A stretch of 64,000 bases of DNA from Muribaculaceae bacterium. GTDB lineage: Bacteria > Bacteroidota > Bacteroidia > Bacteroidales > Muribaculaceae. The DNA lies in NCBI GenBank assembly GCA_022509185.1, contig JAFLTS010000006.1, forward strand, positions 43,331 through 107,330, given 5' to 3'. A program made the position numbers and the translations under genes. The notes beneath the pieces were generated by a model, which was not told where the DNA came from, did no database searches, and worked only from the letters and a program-made list of their open reading frames with translations. Below, in pieces: positions 53,054 to 62,175 of this stretch (position 1 is its first letter; every line of letters starts with the position of its first letter).

Positions 53054-54937
53054 TTATCTGGCTTTACGATTCTCATAGAAAGCCATGAACGCCCTGTTTA
53101 CAAGTCTTACTCCTCCCGGAGTGGGATAGTCGCCTGAGAAATACCAGTCGCCGGGATGATTTGGAATTGCCTCATGAAGTCCTTTCAAAGTCTGGAAAAT
53201 AAGTCTCACTTCGGCATGGGTATTCGGCGGAGTTAGCATCCGTGCCATCTGAGCAGCTATTTCCTGCTGAGAGAATGGTTCATATATTGCCTTAACACAG
53301 TTTTCCTGTTCAGAATCAGGAAGAGTGCTCATGACCTTGCATCTTTCATACACTTCTTTAATAAGAGAATCCATTCCTCTTTCTTTCAATAGGGCTATTG
53401 CAGCTCTGAAAGCTGCAAATTCGCTCAGACTCGACATATCAATGCCGTAGCAGTCAGGATATCTAACCTGAGGAGAGGAACTAACCACAATTATCTTCTT
53501 GGGATGAAGGCGGTCGAGTATTCGGAGGATACTTTGGGTAAGAGTGGTACCCCTTACAATACTGTCGTCAATCACCACAAGATTATCCTGGTGATTCTGC
53601 ACACATCCATAGGTGACATCATAGACATGGGCAGCCAGTTCATCACGGCTCTCCCCTTCTGTGATGAATGTGCGCAATTTTATATCCTTGATGGCAATTT
53701 TTTCTATTCTGAGTTTCTGATTTATAATTTCTCTTACTCTTTCATCGGTCAGTGCACCCCTATCGCGAGCCTTAAGTATTTTCTCAGTCTTCAAAACATT
53801 AAGATGATTCTCCAGACCTTCCACCATTCCGATAAATGCCACTTCCGCCGTGTTGGGTATAAAGGAAAAAACAGTGTGGTCGAGATCATTACCGATTTTT
53901 TCAAGAATCTCGGGCACTAACAATTTTCCGAGCATCTTTCTCTCCTGATAAATTTCGGCATCGCTTCCCCGGGAAAAATAAATTCTCTCAAAAGAGCACT
54001 TTTTATTCCCTTTATTAGCAAGCACATCGCTTACTTCTGTCTTACCTTCTGAATTTACGATAATAGCACATCCCGGTTCGAGTTCTTTCACATCTTTCCT
54101 GGCGATATTGAACACGGTCTGAAGCACAGGCCTTTCGGAAGCCACAACCACCACTTCATCATCCTGATAATAAAATGCAGGACGAATACCGTTGGCATCC
54201 CGTAGCGCAAACATATCACCCGAGCCGGTTGCTCCACAGATTACAAAGCCTCCGTCCCAAATCGGAGCGGCCGCTTTTAAAACTGTCTTAATATCTATTT
54301 CTTTTTCAATTTTTTCAGAGAGTTCAGGTTCCTTCACATTATCTCTGTAAAGTCTATATACCCTGTGATTTTCTCTGTCGAGCGCATAACCCAATTGCTC
54401 GAGGAGCATCACCGTATCGCTATATATACGCGGATGCTGCCCTTTTTCCACCACCTTGTTGTATATTTCCTCTACATTTGTCATGTTGAAGTTTCCACAT
54501 AACAAAAGATTACGGGAGGGCCAGTTGTTTCTTCTCAGGAAAGGATGTACATAGCTCATTCCTGATTTTCCGGTGGTGCTATATCTTAGATGGCCTAAAT
54601 AAATTTCACCGATGAAAGGAGCTTTTTGTTCCACCTCTTCAGCTGAAAGATGTTCTTTGCTGATTTTCTCAATATCGGGACTTATTTTATCAAATATTTC
54701 CCTTATAGCCTGAGTGCCTAAAGCTCTTTCACGAAACACATATTCATTACCGGGTTTAGCATGTAGTTTCACAACTCCGATGCCTGCACCTTCCTGCCCC
54801 CGGTTATGTTGCTTTTCCATAAGGAGGTAAAGCTTTTTGAGAGCCCAGGCATAGCTCCCATATTTTTCATTGTAATATTCGATCGGCTTTAAAAGCCTGA
54901 TCATCGCGATTCCGCATTCATGTTTTAGCGGGTCCAT
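53054..54937 (-). CDS. Amidophosphoribosyltransferase (PurF family, long Bacteroidota form)
   Basis: 627 residues from the ATG at 54937 (MDPLKHECGIAMIRLLKP). The frame opens at a TTG at 54964 that is the end of a TATTTTTG promoter box. The nucleophile is the Cys of HECGIAM, preceded by a short propeptide. The glutaminase half has KQHNRGQEGAGIGVV and IYLGHLRYSTTGKSG. The phosphoribosyltransferase half has FIGMVEGLENHLNV and the PRPP motif DNLVVIDDSIVRGTTL. It catalyses the first committed purine step. It is about 120 residues longer than classical PurF, mainly by inserts and a C-terminal region. A role close to but not identical with PurF is possible. Confidence 0.88.
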   Translation of the reverse strand: MDPLKHECGIAMIRLLKPIEYYNEKYGSYAWALKKLYLLMEKQHNRGQEGAGIGVVKLHAKPGNEYVFRERALGTQAIREIFDKISPDIEKISKEHLSAEEVEQKAPFIGEIYLGHLRYSTTGKSGMSYVHPFLRRNNWPSRNLLLCGNFNMTNVEEIYNKVVEKGQHPRIYSDTVMLLEQLGYALDRENHRVYRLYRDNVKEPELSEKIEKEIDIKTVLKAAAPIWDGGFVICGATGSGDMFALRDANGIRPAFYYQDDEVVVVASERPVLQTVFNIARKDVKELEPGCAIIVNSEGKTEVSDVLANKGNKKCSFERIYFSRGSDAEIYQERKMLGKLLVPEILEKIGNDLDHTVFSFIPNTAEVAFIGMVEGLENHLNVLKTEKILKARDRGALTDERVREIINQKLRIEKIAIKDIKLRTFITEGESRDELAAHVYDVTYGCVQNHQDNLVVIDDSIVRGTTLTQSILRILDRLHPKKIIVVSSSPQVRYPDCYGIDMSSLSEFAAFRAAIALLKERGMDSLIKEVYERCKVMSTLPDSEQENCVKAIYEPFSQQEIAAQMARMLTPPNTHAEVRLIFQTLKGLHEAIPNHPGDWYFSGDYPTPGGVRLVNRAFMAFYENRKAR

Positions 54938-54961
54938 TGGATATCCTTTCCGTTTGTTATG

Positions 54962-54969
54962 CAAAAATA
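54962..54969 (-). promoter_or_regulatory. -7 box (TATTTTTG) of the purF-like gene
   Basis: The minus strand reads TATTTTTG, and includes the false TTG start. The leader to the ATG at 54937 is about 20 bases. Confidence 0.6.
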
Positions 54970-55045
54970 CATTATCCTACACAACCCTACAATTATAATA
55001 AATAAAAAAGTATAAATATTTGGCAGATAAGCATAATTTTAACGG

Positions 55046-55077
55046 TTTGTAAGATTGCGATTTTCATAGTATTTTTG
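55046..55077 (+). promoter_or_regulatory. Full Bacteroidota-type promoter of gtrA
   Basis: TTTG (55046-55049), a 20-base spacer, and TATTTTTG (55070-55077). The expected start point is near 55083, which rules out the TTG at 55075 as a start codon and supports the ATG at 55099. Confidence 0.7.
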
Positions 55078-55098
55078 CACCGGCCTGCCATCTTTTCC

Positions 55099-55689
55099 AT
55101 GAATGAAAAAGTAAAGAAAATAGGATCCAATATCCTCAATAGCGACCAGCTTGTTTTCACATTTATAAGGTCGGCCGGAGTGGCTCAGGCCGCTTCCTGG
55201 ATAGACTTAGGCACAGGTTTCGTATTGTTTGCATTCGCTCATTTTGCCCCTTGGATCTCCACGGCCATAGGTGCATTTGTGGGTGGAATTATCAATTGTG
55301 TTCTTAATTACAGGTTCACCTTTCATGCAAATAACTGTCCCTGGAAGGCGGTATTGGTTAAATATGCCATCGTCTGGATAGGGAGTCTGCTTCTGAATTC
55401 CTTAGGAACAGAATTCCTATATTACGGACTCTTACACTGGCCATGGCTTGAAAATATAGGATTTAAACCTGACGGATATTTTGCGGCAGCGCGTCTTACA
55501 GTTTCCGGTATAGTATCTTTAGGGTGGAATTTTGTTTTGCAAAAAAACTTTGTATATCAGAATAAAAAATTTGACAAATACGCAATCAGATTTGTAGATT
55601 TCATTACGGGTAAAAAAATTCATAAAAGAGAAGAACTTCACAATATTCCTGCTTCCACGCTTAATCCCGAGAGCAATACAAATATCTGA
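55099..55689 (+). CDS. GtrA-family membrane protein
   Basis: 196 residues with four membrane helices (FTFIRSAGVAQAASWIDLGTGFVLFAF, WISTAIGAFVGGIINCVLNYRFTF, KYAIVWIGSLLLNSLGTEFLYYG, AARLTVSGIVSLGWNFVLQKNFVY). FTFIRSAGVAQ at the start and LNYRFTF in the middle are family marks. GtrA proteins help move lipid-linked sugars or polysaccharide building blocks across the membrane. The C-terminal 45 residues are a charged tail. Single gene, divergent from the purF-like gene. Confidence 0.85.
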   Translation: MNEKVKKIGSNILNSDQLVFTFIRSAGVAQAASWIDLGTGFVLFAFAHFAPWISTAIGAFVGGIINCVLNYRFTFHANNCPWKAVLVKYAIVWIGSLLLNSLGTEFLYYGLLHWPWLENIGFKPDGYFAAARLTVSGIVSLGWNFVLQKNFVYQNKKFDKYAIRFVDFITGKKIHKREELHNIPASTLNPESNTNI

Positions 55690-55779
55690 TTTTTAGTCTA
55701 TTATAATAAAAAATAAATTTTTATTAAAATTTTTTTCTTTTTGCGTGAACCATCTGATGGGTTGACGGGTTATAATTAC

Positions 55780-56068
55780 GTGACAAGGATGTTCAGAACC
55801 GCCCAGCGAGAGCACACAGCAAGATCATCCGGATGCCTCAGAGCACGGACCTTACAGAGTGGATGCCAAGCACGGAGATGAAAGGATTTTCGCAGAGTTT
55901 CATCGAGAGCGCGTCGAGTTTGCCGGATGCCTAAGTGCACGGTCCCTCAGTAAGACGGATGCCAAGAAGGAGGATGTGGAGAGTAATTGTCTGAGTTATG
56001 AAAAGAGAAAATAGTTCCCCGGTCGGCTCAAGCGTAGTTGTAGCAGATAGCCGACCGGGTAAATTTTT
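55780..56068 (+). ncRNA. Putative structured RNA with tandem repeats and strong terminator
   Basis: A GC-rich stretch in AT-rich DNA, with no open frame of note. Two near-identical blocks, 55829-55880 and 55923-55976, both begin CCGGATGCC and end in GATG; each carries the word GGATGCC twice. A GATGAAA/TTTCATC hairpin lies between them. It ends in a perfect 11-bp terminator stem. The strand is inferred from the terminator T run. It does not match the parts of RNase P RNA, tmRNA or SRP RNA that I know; a 6S-like or novel RNA remains open. Confidence 0.5.
56018..56068 (+). terminator. Strong terminator of the putative RNA
   Basis: CCCGGTCGGCT (56018-56028) pairs perfectly with AGCCGACCGGG (56049-56059), with a 20-base loop, followed by TAAATTTTT. 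Confidence 0.75.
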
Positions 56069-56184
56069 AAAATTAAGTGCGTAATCCTCTAAAAGGTAAA
56101 ATAAAGATATAACCTTTTCGTAACCTTGATGTTGCGGGGGCGGCAGGAGTGATCCCGTAGCTCCCGTTTCTTTATTCAGTAACC

Positions 56185-56555
56185 TGTAGATAACTTGTTT
56201 ATTTCTTTAAAAAATAACATTAAATATTATCTATTCTTTTTATAAGATAAATTTTGTCTTGTCAGATTATTCTCTATCCATCTATTTTTTTCTTTATTCC
56301 AACTTTTTTCCTTTTTATTTTTCACATCAAATTCTTAAAGTTTTCTACTTCTCATCAGATAATTTTCTACCGTCTACATCATTTCTTTCTTAATAATTTA
56401 TTAAATTTGCATTTATCTACAAGGTGTGTATAAAGTTTGTATATTATTGAAAATCAACAATAAATATTGTTCAATTATTGAATATAACCTTTAATTGAAA
56501 TGCAATAAGTGATATTTCAAAATTTTTATCAAAAAACTTATTGAAGTTTTCTACA
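56185..56555. other. AT-rich region with DnaA-box-like 9-mers (possible origin)
   Basis: TGTAGATAA at 56185-56193 and its exact complement TTATCTACA at 56413-56421. TGTGTATAA (56425-56433), TTTTCTACA (56547-56555) and several TTTTCTAC words are near matches to the DnaA box TTATnCACA. Genes to the left (34-55 kb) all run leftward and those to the right mostly rightward, as expected around an origin. Unproven. Confidence 0.35.
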
Positions 56556-56621
56556 TCATTTTATTTTGTTGTTTATTAAAGATTCATATAAATTCTTATT
56601 TATAATTTTTTAATAAAAGAA

Positions 56622-57575
56622 ATGAAATCCCAAACCGGCGAGAAGAGTCAGGAATTTCTACGGCAAGAGATCAACCGTATGAAAAAGGAGAAAAATGCTC
56701 TCATTATGGCTCATTATTATCAGAGAGACGAGATTCAGGAGATAGCAGATTTCATAGGAGATTCTTTAGCACTGGCACGTCAGGCTGCAAAAACAGATGC
56801 AGATATAATAGTGATGTGCGGAGTGCATTTCATGGGTGAGACGGCCAAGATACTTTGTCCCGATAAAAAAGTATTGATACCGGATCCGCTCGCCGGTTGC
56901 TCATTGGCGGAAAGCTGTGACCCGGAAGAATTTAAAAAGTTTGTAGAGGAGCGCCCGGATCACACTGTTGTAAGTTATGTAAATACTTCAGCGGCTGTGA
57001 AAGCCCTGACAGATATAGTTGTCACTTCAGGAAACGCCCGTAAAATCGTTGAAAAGCTGCCGGAGGATGAAAAGATTATCTTTGGCCCTGACAGAAATCT
57101 GGGGGAATATATCAATAGCGTTACGGGTCGTAATATGGTTCTCTGGAAGGGGGCATGCCATGTACACGACCGTTTCTCCATTGAAAAGATTATAGAAATG
57201 AAAAAGGCCCATCCCGGAGCAAAGGTCTTGGTTCATCCCGAATGTAGACGTCCTCTTCAATTGATAGCGGATAAAGTGGGGTCTACGGGGGCTTTATTGG
57301 ATTATGCTGAAACTGATGAGGCGAAAGAGTATATAGTAGTAACCGAGAGCGGTATTCTTTTTGAAATGAGAAAAAAATGTCCTCATAAAATCTTCCATGC
57401 TGCTCCGGCTGAAGATTCGGAATGTCAGTGTAATGAATGTGATTACATGAAACTCAATACTTTGGAAAAAGTGTATGAGTGTTTGAAAAATGAATCTCCT
57501 GAAATATCAGTAGAACCGGATATAGTAGCAAGAGCTCTTAAGCCAATAGTAAGGATGTTGCAAATGAGCGAATAA
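56622..57575 (+). CDS. nadA: Quinolinate synthase
   Basis: 317 residues. Condenses iminoaspartate with dihydroxyacetone phosphate in NAD synthesis, using a [4Fe-4S] cluster. The cluster Cys residues are in VMCGVHFMGE, LWKGACHVHD and CQCNECDYMKLNTLEKVYECL. LIMAHYYQRDEIQEIADFIGDSLALAR, VSYVNTSAAVKALTD and HPECRRPLQLIADKVGSTGALL are typical. Full length. It is followed 12 bases later by the methyltransferase gene, so they are one operon. Confidence 0.97.
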   Translation: MKSQTGEKSQEFLRQEINRMKKEKNALIMAHYYQRDEIQEIADFIGDSLALARQAAKTDADIIVMCGVHFMGETAKILCPDKKVLIPDPLAGCSLAESCDPEEFKKFVEERPDHTVVSYVNTSAAVKALTDIVVTSGNARKIVEKLPEDEKIIFGPDRNLGEYINSVTGRNMVLWKGACHVHDRFSIEKIIEMKKAHPGAKVLVHPECRRPLQLIADKVGSTGALLDYAETDEAKEYIVVTESGILFEMRKKCPHKIFHAAPAEDSECQCNECDYMKLNTLEKVYECLKNESPEISVEPDIVARALKPIVRMLQMSE

Positions 57576-57587
57576 AAAGAGGTTTTA

Positions 57588-58121
57588 ATGGACAGGAACA
57601 AGAAAAATATACTGGAACTTACCAATTGTTCGGTTAAAGGATATAGGGAAAAAGAAAAATTTCCAGTTGCAGTATTGCTGGATAATGTACGTTCCATGTA
57701 TAATGTAGGCTCTGTGTTCCGTACATGCGACGCCTTTCTTTTGGAAAGGTTAATTCTTTGTGGCATTACCGGTACTCCTCCTCATGCAGAAATAAGCAAG
57801 ACTGCTTTAGGAGCTGAGGAGAGCGTTAAATGGGATTATTGCTCCGATGCTTACTCGCAAGTGATGAAAATGAAAGAAGAAGGATGGCTGATTTGTGTGC
57901 TCGAACAAGCACATGGCAGCATCCCTCTTCAAAAATTTATACCCTCGTCAGATAAGCCTTATCTTTTAATAGCCGGCAATGAAGTGGAGGGTGTCGACCA
58001 GAAAATTGTAGATATGGCCGATGTTATTTTAGAAATACCTCAACATGGTGTGAAACATTCTCTGAATGTTTCTGTAAGTGTAGGTATCGCTCTTTGGCAA
58101 CTATTATCCTTCAGACTGTAA
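57588..58121 (+). CDS. SpoU/TrmH-family RNA 2'-O-methyltransferase
   Basis: 177 residues. SAM-dependent methylation of ribose in tRNA or rRNA. The knotted SPOUT motifs are present: [21 protein letters not shown] (motif 1, Asn/Arg), [29 protein letters not shown] (motif 2) and [17 protein letters not shown] (motif 3). There is no N-terminal RNA-binding domain, so the target is not predictable. The 3' end overlaps frr by 11 bases on the other strand. Confidence 0.92.
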   Translation: MDRNKKNILELTNCSVKGYREKEKFPVAVLLDNVRSMYNVGSVFRTCDAFLLERLILCGITGTPPHAEISKTALGAEESVKWDYCSDAYSQVMKMKEEGWLICVLEQAHGSIPLQKFIPSSDKPYLLIAGNEVEGVDQKIVDMADVILEIPQHGVKHSLNVSVSVGIALWQLLSFRL

Positions 58122-58668
58122 GAATCTCTTTTTCTTTAGCAGCAAACACTTCATCGATTTTTTTCATGTATTTGTCGTGAAGTTTCTGCACTTCATTCTC
58201 ACCGTCTTTTTCAACATCCTCGCTCATTCCTTTTTTCACTTCCTTCTTAAGGCCTTCAATAGCTTCCCGGCGAGCATTACGGATAGAAACTTTTGCGTTT
58301 TCTGCTTCAGCTTTACTTTGTTTTACAAGATTTTTACGTCTTTCTTCAGTGAGTGGTGGAATGGAAAGGCGTATCACCTCGCCATTGTTTTCAGGAGTGA
58401 TGCCGAGATCTGAATTGATTATAGCCTTTTCAATTTCCTTAAACATACTTTTTTCCCATGGTGTAATTGCAATGGTGCGTGCATCGGGCACGGAGATATT
58501 TGCAACATTAGATATGGGAGACATTGATCCGTAATAATCCACACGGATATTGTCGAGCAAACGAGGGGATGCTTTTCCGGCACGGATATGAGCCAAGGAA
58601 TCATCTAAGTATTCCACTGCCATTTCCATACTCTCTTGGGCATTGTCAAGATAATCTTTTACTTCCAT
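58111..58668 (-). CDS. frr: Ribosome recycling factor
   Basis: 185 residues. Splits the post-termination ribosome with EF-G. Family marks: [93 protein letters not shown] and a long C-terminal helix. It follows pyrH by 15 bases, the usual pyrH-frr pair. Confidence 0.97.
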   Translation of the reverse strand: MEVKDYLDNAQESMEMAVEYLDDSLAHIRAGKASPRLLDNIRVDYYGSMSPISNVANISVPDARTIAITPWEKSMFKEIEKAIINSDLGITPENNGEVIRLSIPPLTEERRKNLVKQSKAEAENAKVSIRNARREAIEGLKKEVKKGMSEDVEKDGENEVQKLHDKYMKKIDEVFAAKEKEILTV

Positions 58669-58683
58669 ATGTATAGATTTTAG

Positions 58684-59388
58684 TTAATATACCAATGTTC
58701 CGATATTTTCGCCGTTCAGCATTTTTTCCAGGTTTCCTTCCTTATCCATATTGAAAACATAAATGGGCATATTGTTTTCTTTACAAAGGGCTGTGGCTGT
58801 TATATCCATCACTTTCAGATTTTTAGCAATCATTTCATCATAGGTGATCTTATCATATTTCTTAGCCTCCGGGTCTTTTTCGGGATCGGCAGTATATACT
58901 CCGTCTACCCTGGTTCCCTTTAGCATCACATCTGCTTCAATCTCTATGGCTCTAAGGGCCGAACCTGTATCAGTGGTGAAATAGGGGCTTCCGGTGCCGC
59001 AACTCATGATAGCTACCGTACCATCTTTCAAAGCCTTAATTGCTTCCCATTTTGAATAAGGATAGCCTACCGGAAACATCGGGATAGCTGTAAATACTTT
59101 AGATGGAAGGCCTATAGCTTCAAAAGCTGAATTCAAGGCAAGGGAATTTATCACAGTAGCCATCATTCCCATCTGGTCGCCTTTAACGCGGTCGAATCCT
59201 TTTGCTGCTCCCGAAAGGCCTCTGAAAATATTTCCGCCACCGACCACTATACCTACCTGAATACCTTTTTCCACCACATTCCTTATCTGGGCGGCATAAG
59301 AATTAAGACGCACGGGATCAATTCCGTAACCCTGGTTTCCCATAAGGGATTCTCCGGATAGCTTCAAAAGGATTCTATTGTATTTCAT
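58684..59388 (-). CDS. pyrH: UMP kinase
   Basis: 234 residues. Phosphorylates UMP to UDP. The N-terminus RILLKLSGESLMGNQGYGID, GIVVGGGNIFRGL, DQMGMMATVINSLALNSAFE, STFDTDTGSAL-like FTTDTGSALRAIEIEADVMLKGTRVDGVYTADPEKDPEAKKYD and the closing IYVFNMDKEGNLEKML are characteristic. First gene of the pyrH-frr operon. Confidence 0.97.
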   Translation of the reverse strand: MKYNRILLKLSGESLMGNQGYGIDPVRLNSYAAQIRNVVEKGIQVGIVVGGGNIFRGLSGAAKGFDRVKGDQMGMMATVINSLALNSAFEAIGLPSKVFTAIPMFPVGYPYSKWEAIKALKDGTVAIMSCGTGSPYFTTDTGSALRAIEIEADVMLKGTRVDGVYTADPEKDPEAKKYDKITYDEMIAKNLKVMDITATALCKENNMPIYVFNMDKEGNLEKMLNGENIGTLVY

Positions 59389-59472
59389 TTAATATGTTTT
59401 TATGGTATTGTAAAGTTTTAACCCTATGTTTTCTACCATAGGAATGTCGTTCAAATTTAGTAAAAAAATTAT

Positions 59473-59480
59473 TATTTTTG
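59473..59480 (+). promoter_or_regulatory. -7 box (TATTTTTG) of the thioredoxin-like lipoprotein-yifB operon
   Basis: TATTTTTG ends with the apparent TTG start of the longer frame. Transcription would begin near 59486, so the ATG at 59496 is the first usable start. Confidence 0.6.
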
Positions 59481-59495
59481 CGTATGGTGTCTTTC

Positions 59496-60545
59496 ATGCG
59501 TTTTATTTTTTTATGCTGCCTGTGCTTATTGGCTGCATGTGGTAAAAATCAGTTTACTTTGGAATTTAAACTGGAGTCTGATATAACAGAAAATTACAAT
59601 GTAACTTTTTATGACACAGATAAAGACAGGGGAGGGGTGACGGTGCAGGCCGTAGCTTCGGTAAGAGAAGGTGTGTGTATGCTTGACGGAGTCACCAAGT
59701 TGCCAACTTTGGTTTATATTACTCCCCGTAAAAAAACTTACCCTTTAGTAATTTATGCGGAAAAGGGAAGTAGAATTGAAATTTCAGGAACAGGAAACTA
59801 TCCCTTGGAATGGCAGGTTAAGGGAAATAAGATAAATGAAGAAATTTCAAATTGGAGAGAGAAAAATCTTGATTTTCTTCTTAACAACCAGACAGACAGT
59901 ATCAATAACAGGGTAGAGGAGTATGTGAGGCAGAATCCGGAAAATCCTGTAGCCGCTATTCTTCTTGGAGTATATTTTGATAGAACAGATTATGAAAATG
60001 AATATTTGAAATTGAGATATGAATTGAAAGGGGAGGCGCGTAGTAGTTATTGGAAAGAATTGCTTGGCCGCTCAGATCTGTTTGAACAAGATAATTATTT
60101 ACCTGCCAGACTTGAAAGTGTGATAATGAGATCCATAAACCGAGGTGTGGATACTTTTTCTTTGAATAATAATCCGGGTATTGTTTTTTTCTGGCAGACA
60201 GGTTATGCTCAAAGAAACAATATGATTGATTCGATAAAGGCAATATCTAAAGAATTTCCTGATAGCATAACCCACATAGCAGACATTTGTCTTGATATTG
60301 ATTCTGTAGGTTGGAGAAATGCCATGAAAAAAGATTCCTTGGAAAACATTAAAAGATTTTGGGCTCCATCAGGATTGAATGATCCCACAGTGAGAAAATT
60401 CCGGGTAAAAAGAATCCCTTATGTTATAGTTTTTGGAAAAGAGGGGCAACAGGAATACCGTGGTGATGAACTTTCTGAAGCATTGGAAAAATACAGGATG
60501 CTGATGAATGAAAAAGATAGTCTCTCCGAAAAAAATAAGAAATAA
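59496..60545 (+). CDS. Lipoprotein with DUF4369-like and degenerate thioredoxin-like parts
   Basis: 349 residues from the ATG at 59496 (MRFIFLCCLCLLAACGKNQF); the lipobox Cys is in LLAACG. Residues about 20-110 form a DUF4369-like beta domain. A helical middle follows, and the C-terminal 130 residues resemble a thioredoxin fold (NNPGIVFFWQTGYAQRNNMIDSIKAISKEF, then FRVKRIPYVIVFGKEGQ). The CxxC active site of TlpA-like proteins is replaced by GYAQRN, so it cannot be a redox enzyme of the usual kind. Its stop overlaps the yifB start by one base (TAATG), so the genes are coupled. Confidence 0.8.
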   Translation: MRFIFLCCLCLLAACGKNQFTLEFKLESDITENYNVTFYDTDKDRGGVTVQAVASVREGVCMLDGVTKLPTLVYITPRKKTYPLVIYAEKGSRIEISGTGNYPLEWQVKGNKINEEISNWREKNLDFLLNNQTDSINNRVEEYVRQNPENPVAAILLGVYFDRTDYENEYLKLRYELKGEARSSYWKELLGRSDLFEQDNYLPARLESVIMRSINRGVDTFSLNNNPGIVFFWQTGYAQRNNMIDSIKAISKEFPDSITHIADICLDIDSVGWRNAMKKDSLENIKRFWAPSGLNDPTVRKFRVKRIPYVIVFGKEGQQEYRGDELSEALEKYRMLMNEKDSLSEKNKK

Positions 60546-62149
60546 TGCTAACTAAAATATATTCAGCATCTATTCAAGGAATTGATGCCTTTCCGGTGAC
60601 CATAGAGACTTTCGGCGATCGTGGGGCTCTCTTTTCAATAGTCGGTATGCCTGACACTGCAGTGAAAGAAAGTCAGCAAAGAATGGTTTCTGCAATAACA
60701 CAAAGCGGCATTAATTTTCCACACAGGAGAACCATAATAAATCTTGCTCCGGCAGATGTGAAGAAAGAGGGAGCATCGTTCGACCTACCAATGGCACTTG
60801 GAGTGCTGAGTGCGCATGAATATTTTCCCGCCGACAAATTGGGTGATTATATGATAATGGGGGAATTATCATTGGATGGTTCTGTATTACCGGTGAGGGG
60901 AGTGTTACCCATGGCTATAAAAGCAAGGGAGTTGGGTTTTAAACGCCTGATAGTGCCGGAAGAAAATGTCACTGAAGCTGCAGTGGTAAATAAGGTAGAG
61001 GTGTTTGGAGTGAAAAATCTTCGTGAAGCCATAGATTTATTGTCAGATAAATCTGATTTGAAACCTACCGAAATAGATACCCGTGGCATATTTGCCTCGC
61101 AGGCTTCGGTGTTTGATATGGATTTTTCAGAAGTTAAAGGTCAGGAAAGTGTTAAAAGAGCGTTTGAAGTGGCCTGTGCAGGAGGACATAACATTCTTAT
61201 GATCGGGCCTCCCGGGGCCGGGAAGTCTATGATGGCCAAGAGGCTGCCCACTATCCTGCCTCCTTTGAGTCTGGGAGAGGCCCTGGAAACAACAAAAATT
61301 CATTCGGTAGCCGGAAAACTCAATAGGGGAGCAATGTTGATGACAAAACGTCCTTTCCGAACACCTCACCATACTGTATCTCCGGTGGCGATGGTAGGAG
61401 GGGGCTCTAATCCTATGCCGGGAGAAATTTCTTTAGCTCATAACGGCGTGCTTTTTCTTGATGAATTTCCTGAATTTCCACGACAGGTTTTGGAAGTTCT
61501 GCGACAACCGATTGAAGACCGAACCATAACTGTGGCAAGAGCCAAATATACAGTAAATTATCCGGCCTCCTTTATGTTGGTAGCATCCATGAATCCGTGT
61601 CCTTGCGGATATTATGGTCATCCTAAGAAGAAATGTACCTGCCTTCCCGGTCAGGTAAACAAATATATGAATAAGATATCAGGACCTTTATTAGACCGGA
61701 TTGATTTGCAGATAGAGATACAGCCTGTGGAATTCGATGCGATCGCGAATACTGTTCCGGCAGAAAGCAGCGATTCAATAAGGGACAGGGTAATGAAGGC
61801 GAGATCTATACAGCAGGAAAGATTCAAAGGGGAAAAAGGAATCTATAATAACGCGCAGATGAATACGCGATTGCTCAGAAAATATGCGTGGCCTGATGCA
61901 GCCGGTTTGGTAAAACTGAAGGAAAGGATGGAGAAATTAAACATGAGTGCACGTGCATTCGACCGGATACTTCGTGTGGCCCGCACTATAGCAGATCTGG
62001 AAAATACCGCTACTTTGCCTTCCATAGATTCTCCGGAATATTCTGAAGCTGTCATAAAAGCGGTTTATTCTCCTGTTTTGAGTCATCATATAGCCGAGGC
62101 GATAAACTATCGTAATCTTGACCGATCCGACTACGGCAATACCTTCTGA
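60545..62149 (+). CDS. YifB/ComM family Mg-chelatase-like AAA ATPase
   Basis: 534 residues. The N-terminal Lon-protease-like domain (IETFGDRGALFSIVGMPDTAVKESQQRM) is followed by an AAA+ core with Walker A MIGPPGAGKSMMAKRL (about residue 223), Walker B NGVLFLDEFPEF and MNPCPCGYYGHPKKKCTC, a Cys-rich loop. The C-terminal domain is Mg_chelatase_C. ComM is a helicase that drives branch migration in natural transformation; in this group the role is inferred from that. It is coupled to the upstream lipoprotein gene. Confidence 0.93.
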   Translation: MLTKIYSASIQGIDAFPVTIETFGDRGALFSIVGMPDTAVKESQQRMVSAITQSGINFPHRRTIINLAPADVKKEGASFDLPMALGVLSAHEYFPADKLGDYMIMGELSLDGSVLPVRGVLPMAIKARELGFKRLIVPEENVTEAAVVNKVEVFGVKNLREAIDLLSDKSDLKPTEIDTRGIFASQASVFDMDFSEVKGQESVKRAFEVACAGGHNILMIGPPGAGKSMMAKRLPTILPPLSLGEALETTKIHSVAGKLNRGAMLMTKRPFRTPHHTVSPVAMVGGGSNPMPGEISLAHNGVLFLDEFPEFPRQVLEVLRQPIEDRTITVARAKYTVNYPASFMLVASMNPCPCGYYGHPKKKCTCLPGQVNKYMNKISGPLLDRIDLQIEIQPVEFDAIANTVPAESSDSIRDRVMKARSIQQERFKGEKGIYNNAQMNTRLLRKYAWPDAAGLVKLKERMEKLNMSARAFDRILRVARTIADLENTATLPSIDSPEYSEAVIKAVYSPVLSHHIAEAINYRNLDRSDYGNTF

Positions 62150-62175
62150 AAAAATTAAACAAACTTCAATTTGAA

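Larger units (their letters stand above)
55690..56621. other. Long intergenic region (GC-rich island, then AT-rich DNA)
   Basis: No protein gene. The first part is AT-rich, the 55780-56062 part is GC-rich and repeated (putative RNA), a short GC-rich hairpin-like patch follows at 56133-56170, and 56180-56620 is extremely AT-rich with repeated TTTCTAC/TTATCTACA words. See the separate entries. Confidence 0.7.

Noticed and set aside
55760..55780. TTGACG and TATAAT words close together upstream of the putative RNA.
   Set aside because: They are only three bases apart, so they cannot be -35 and -10 boxes of one promoter, and Bacteroidota use another consensus.
61947..61966. TGCACGTGCA palindrome as another parS site.
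   Set aside because: It lacks the TGTT/AACA outer arms and lies in the conserved coding part of the YifB gene.
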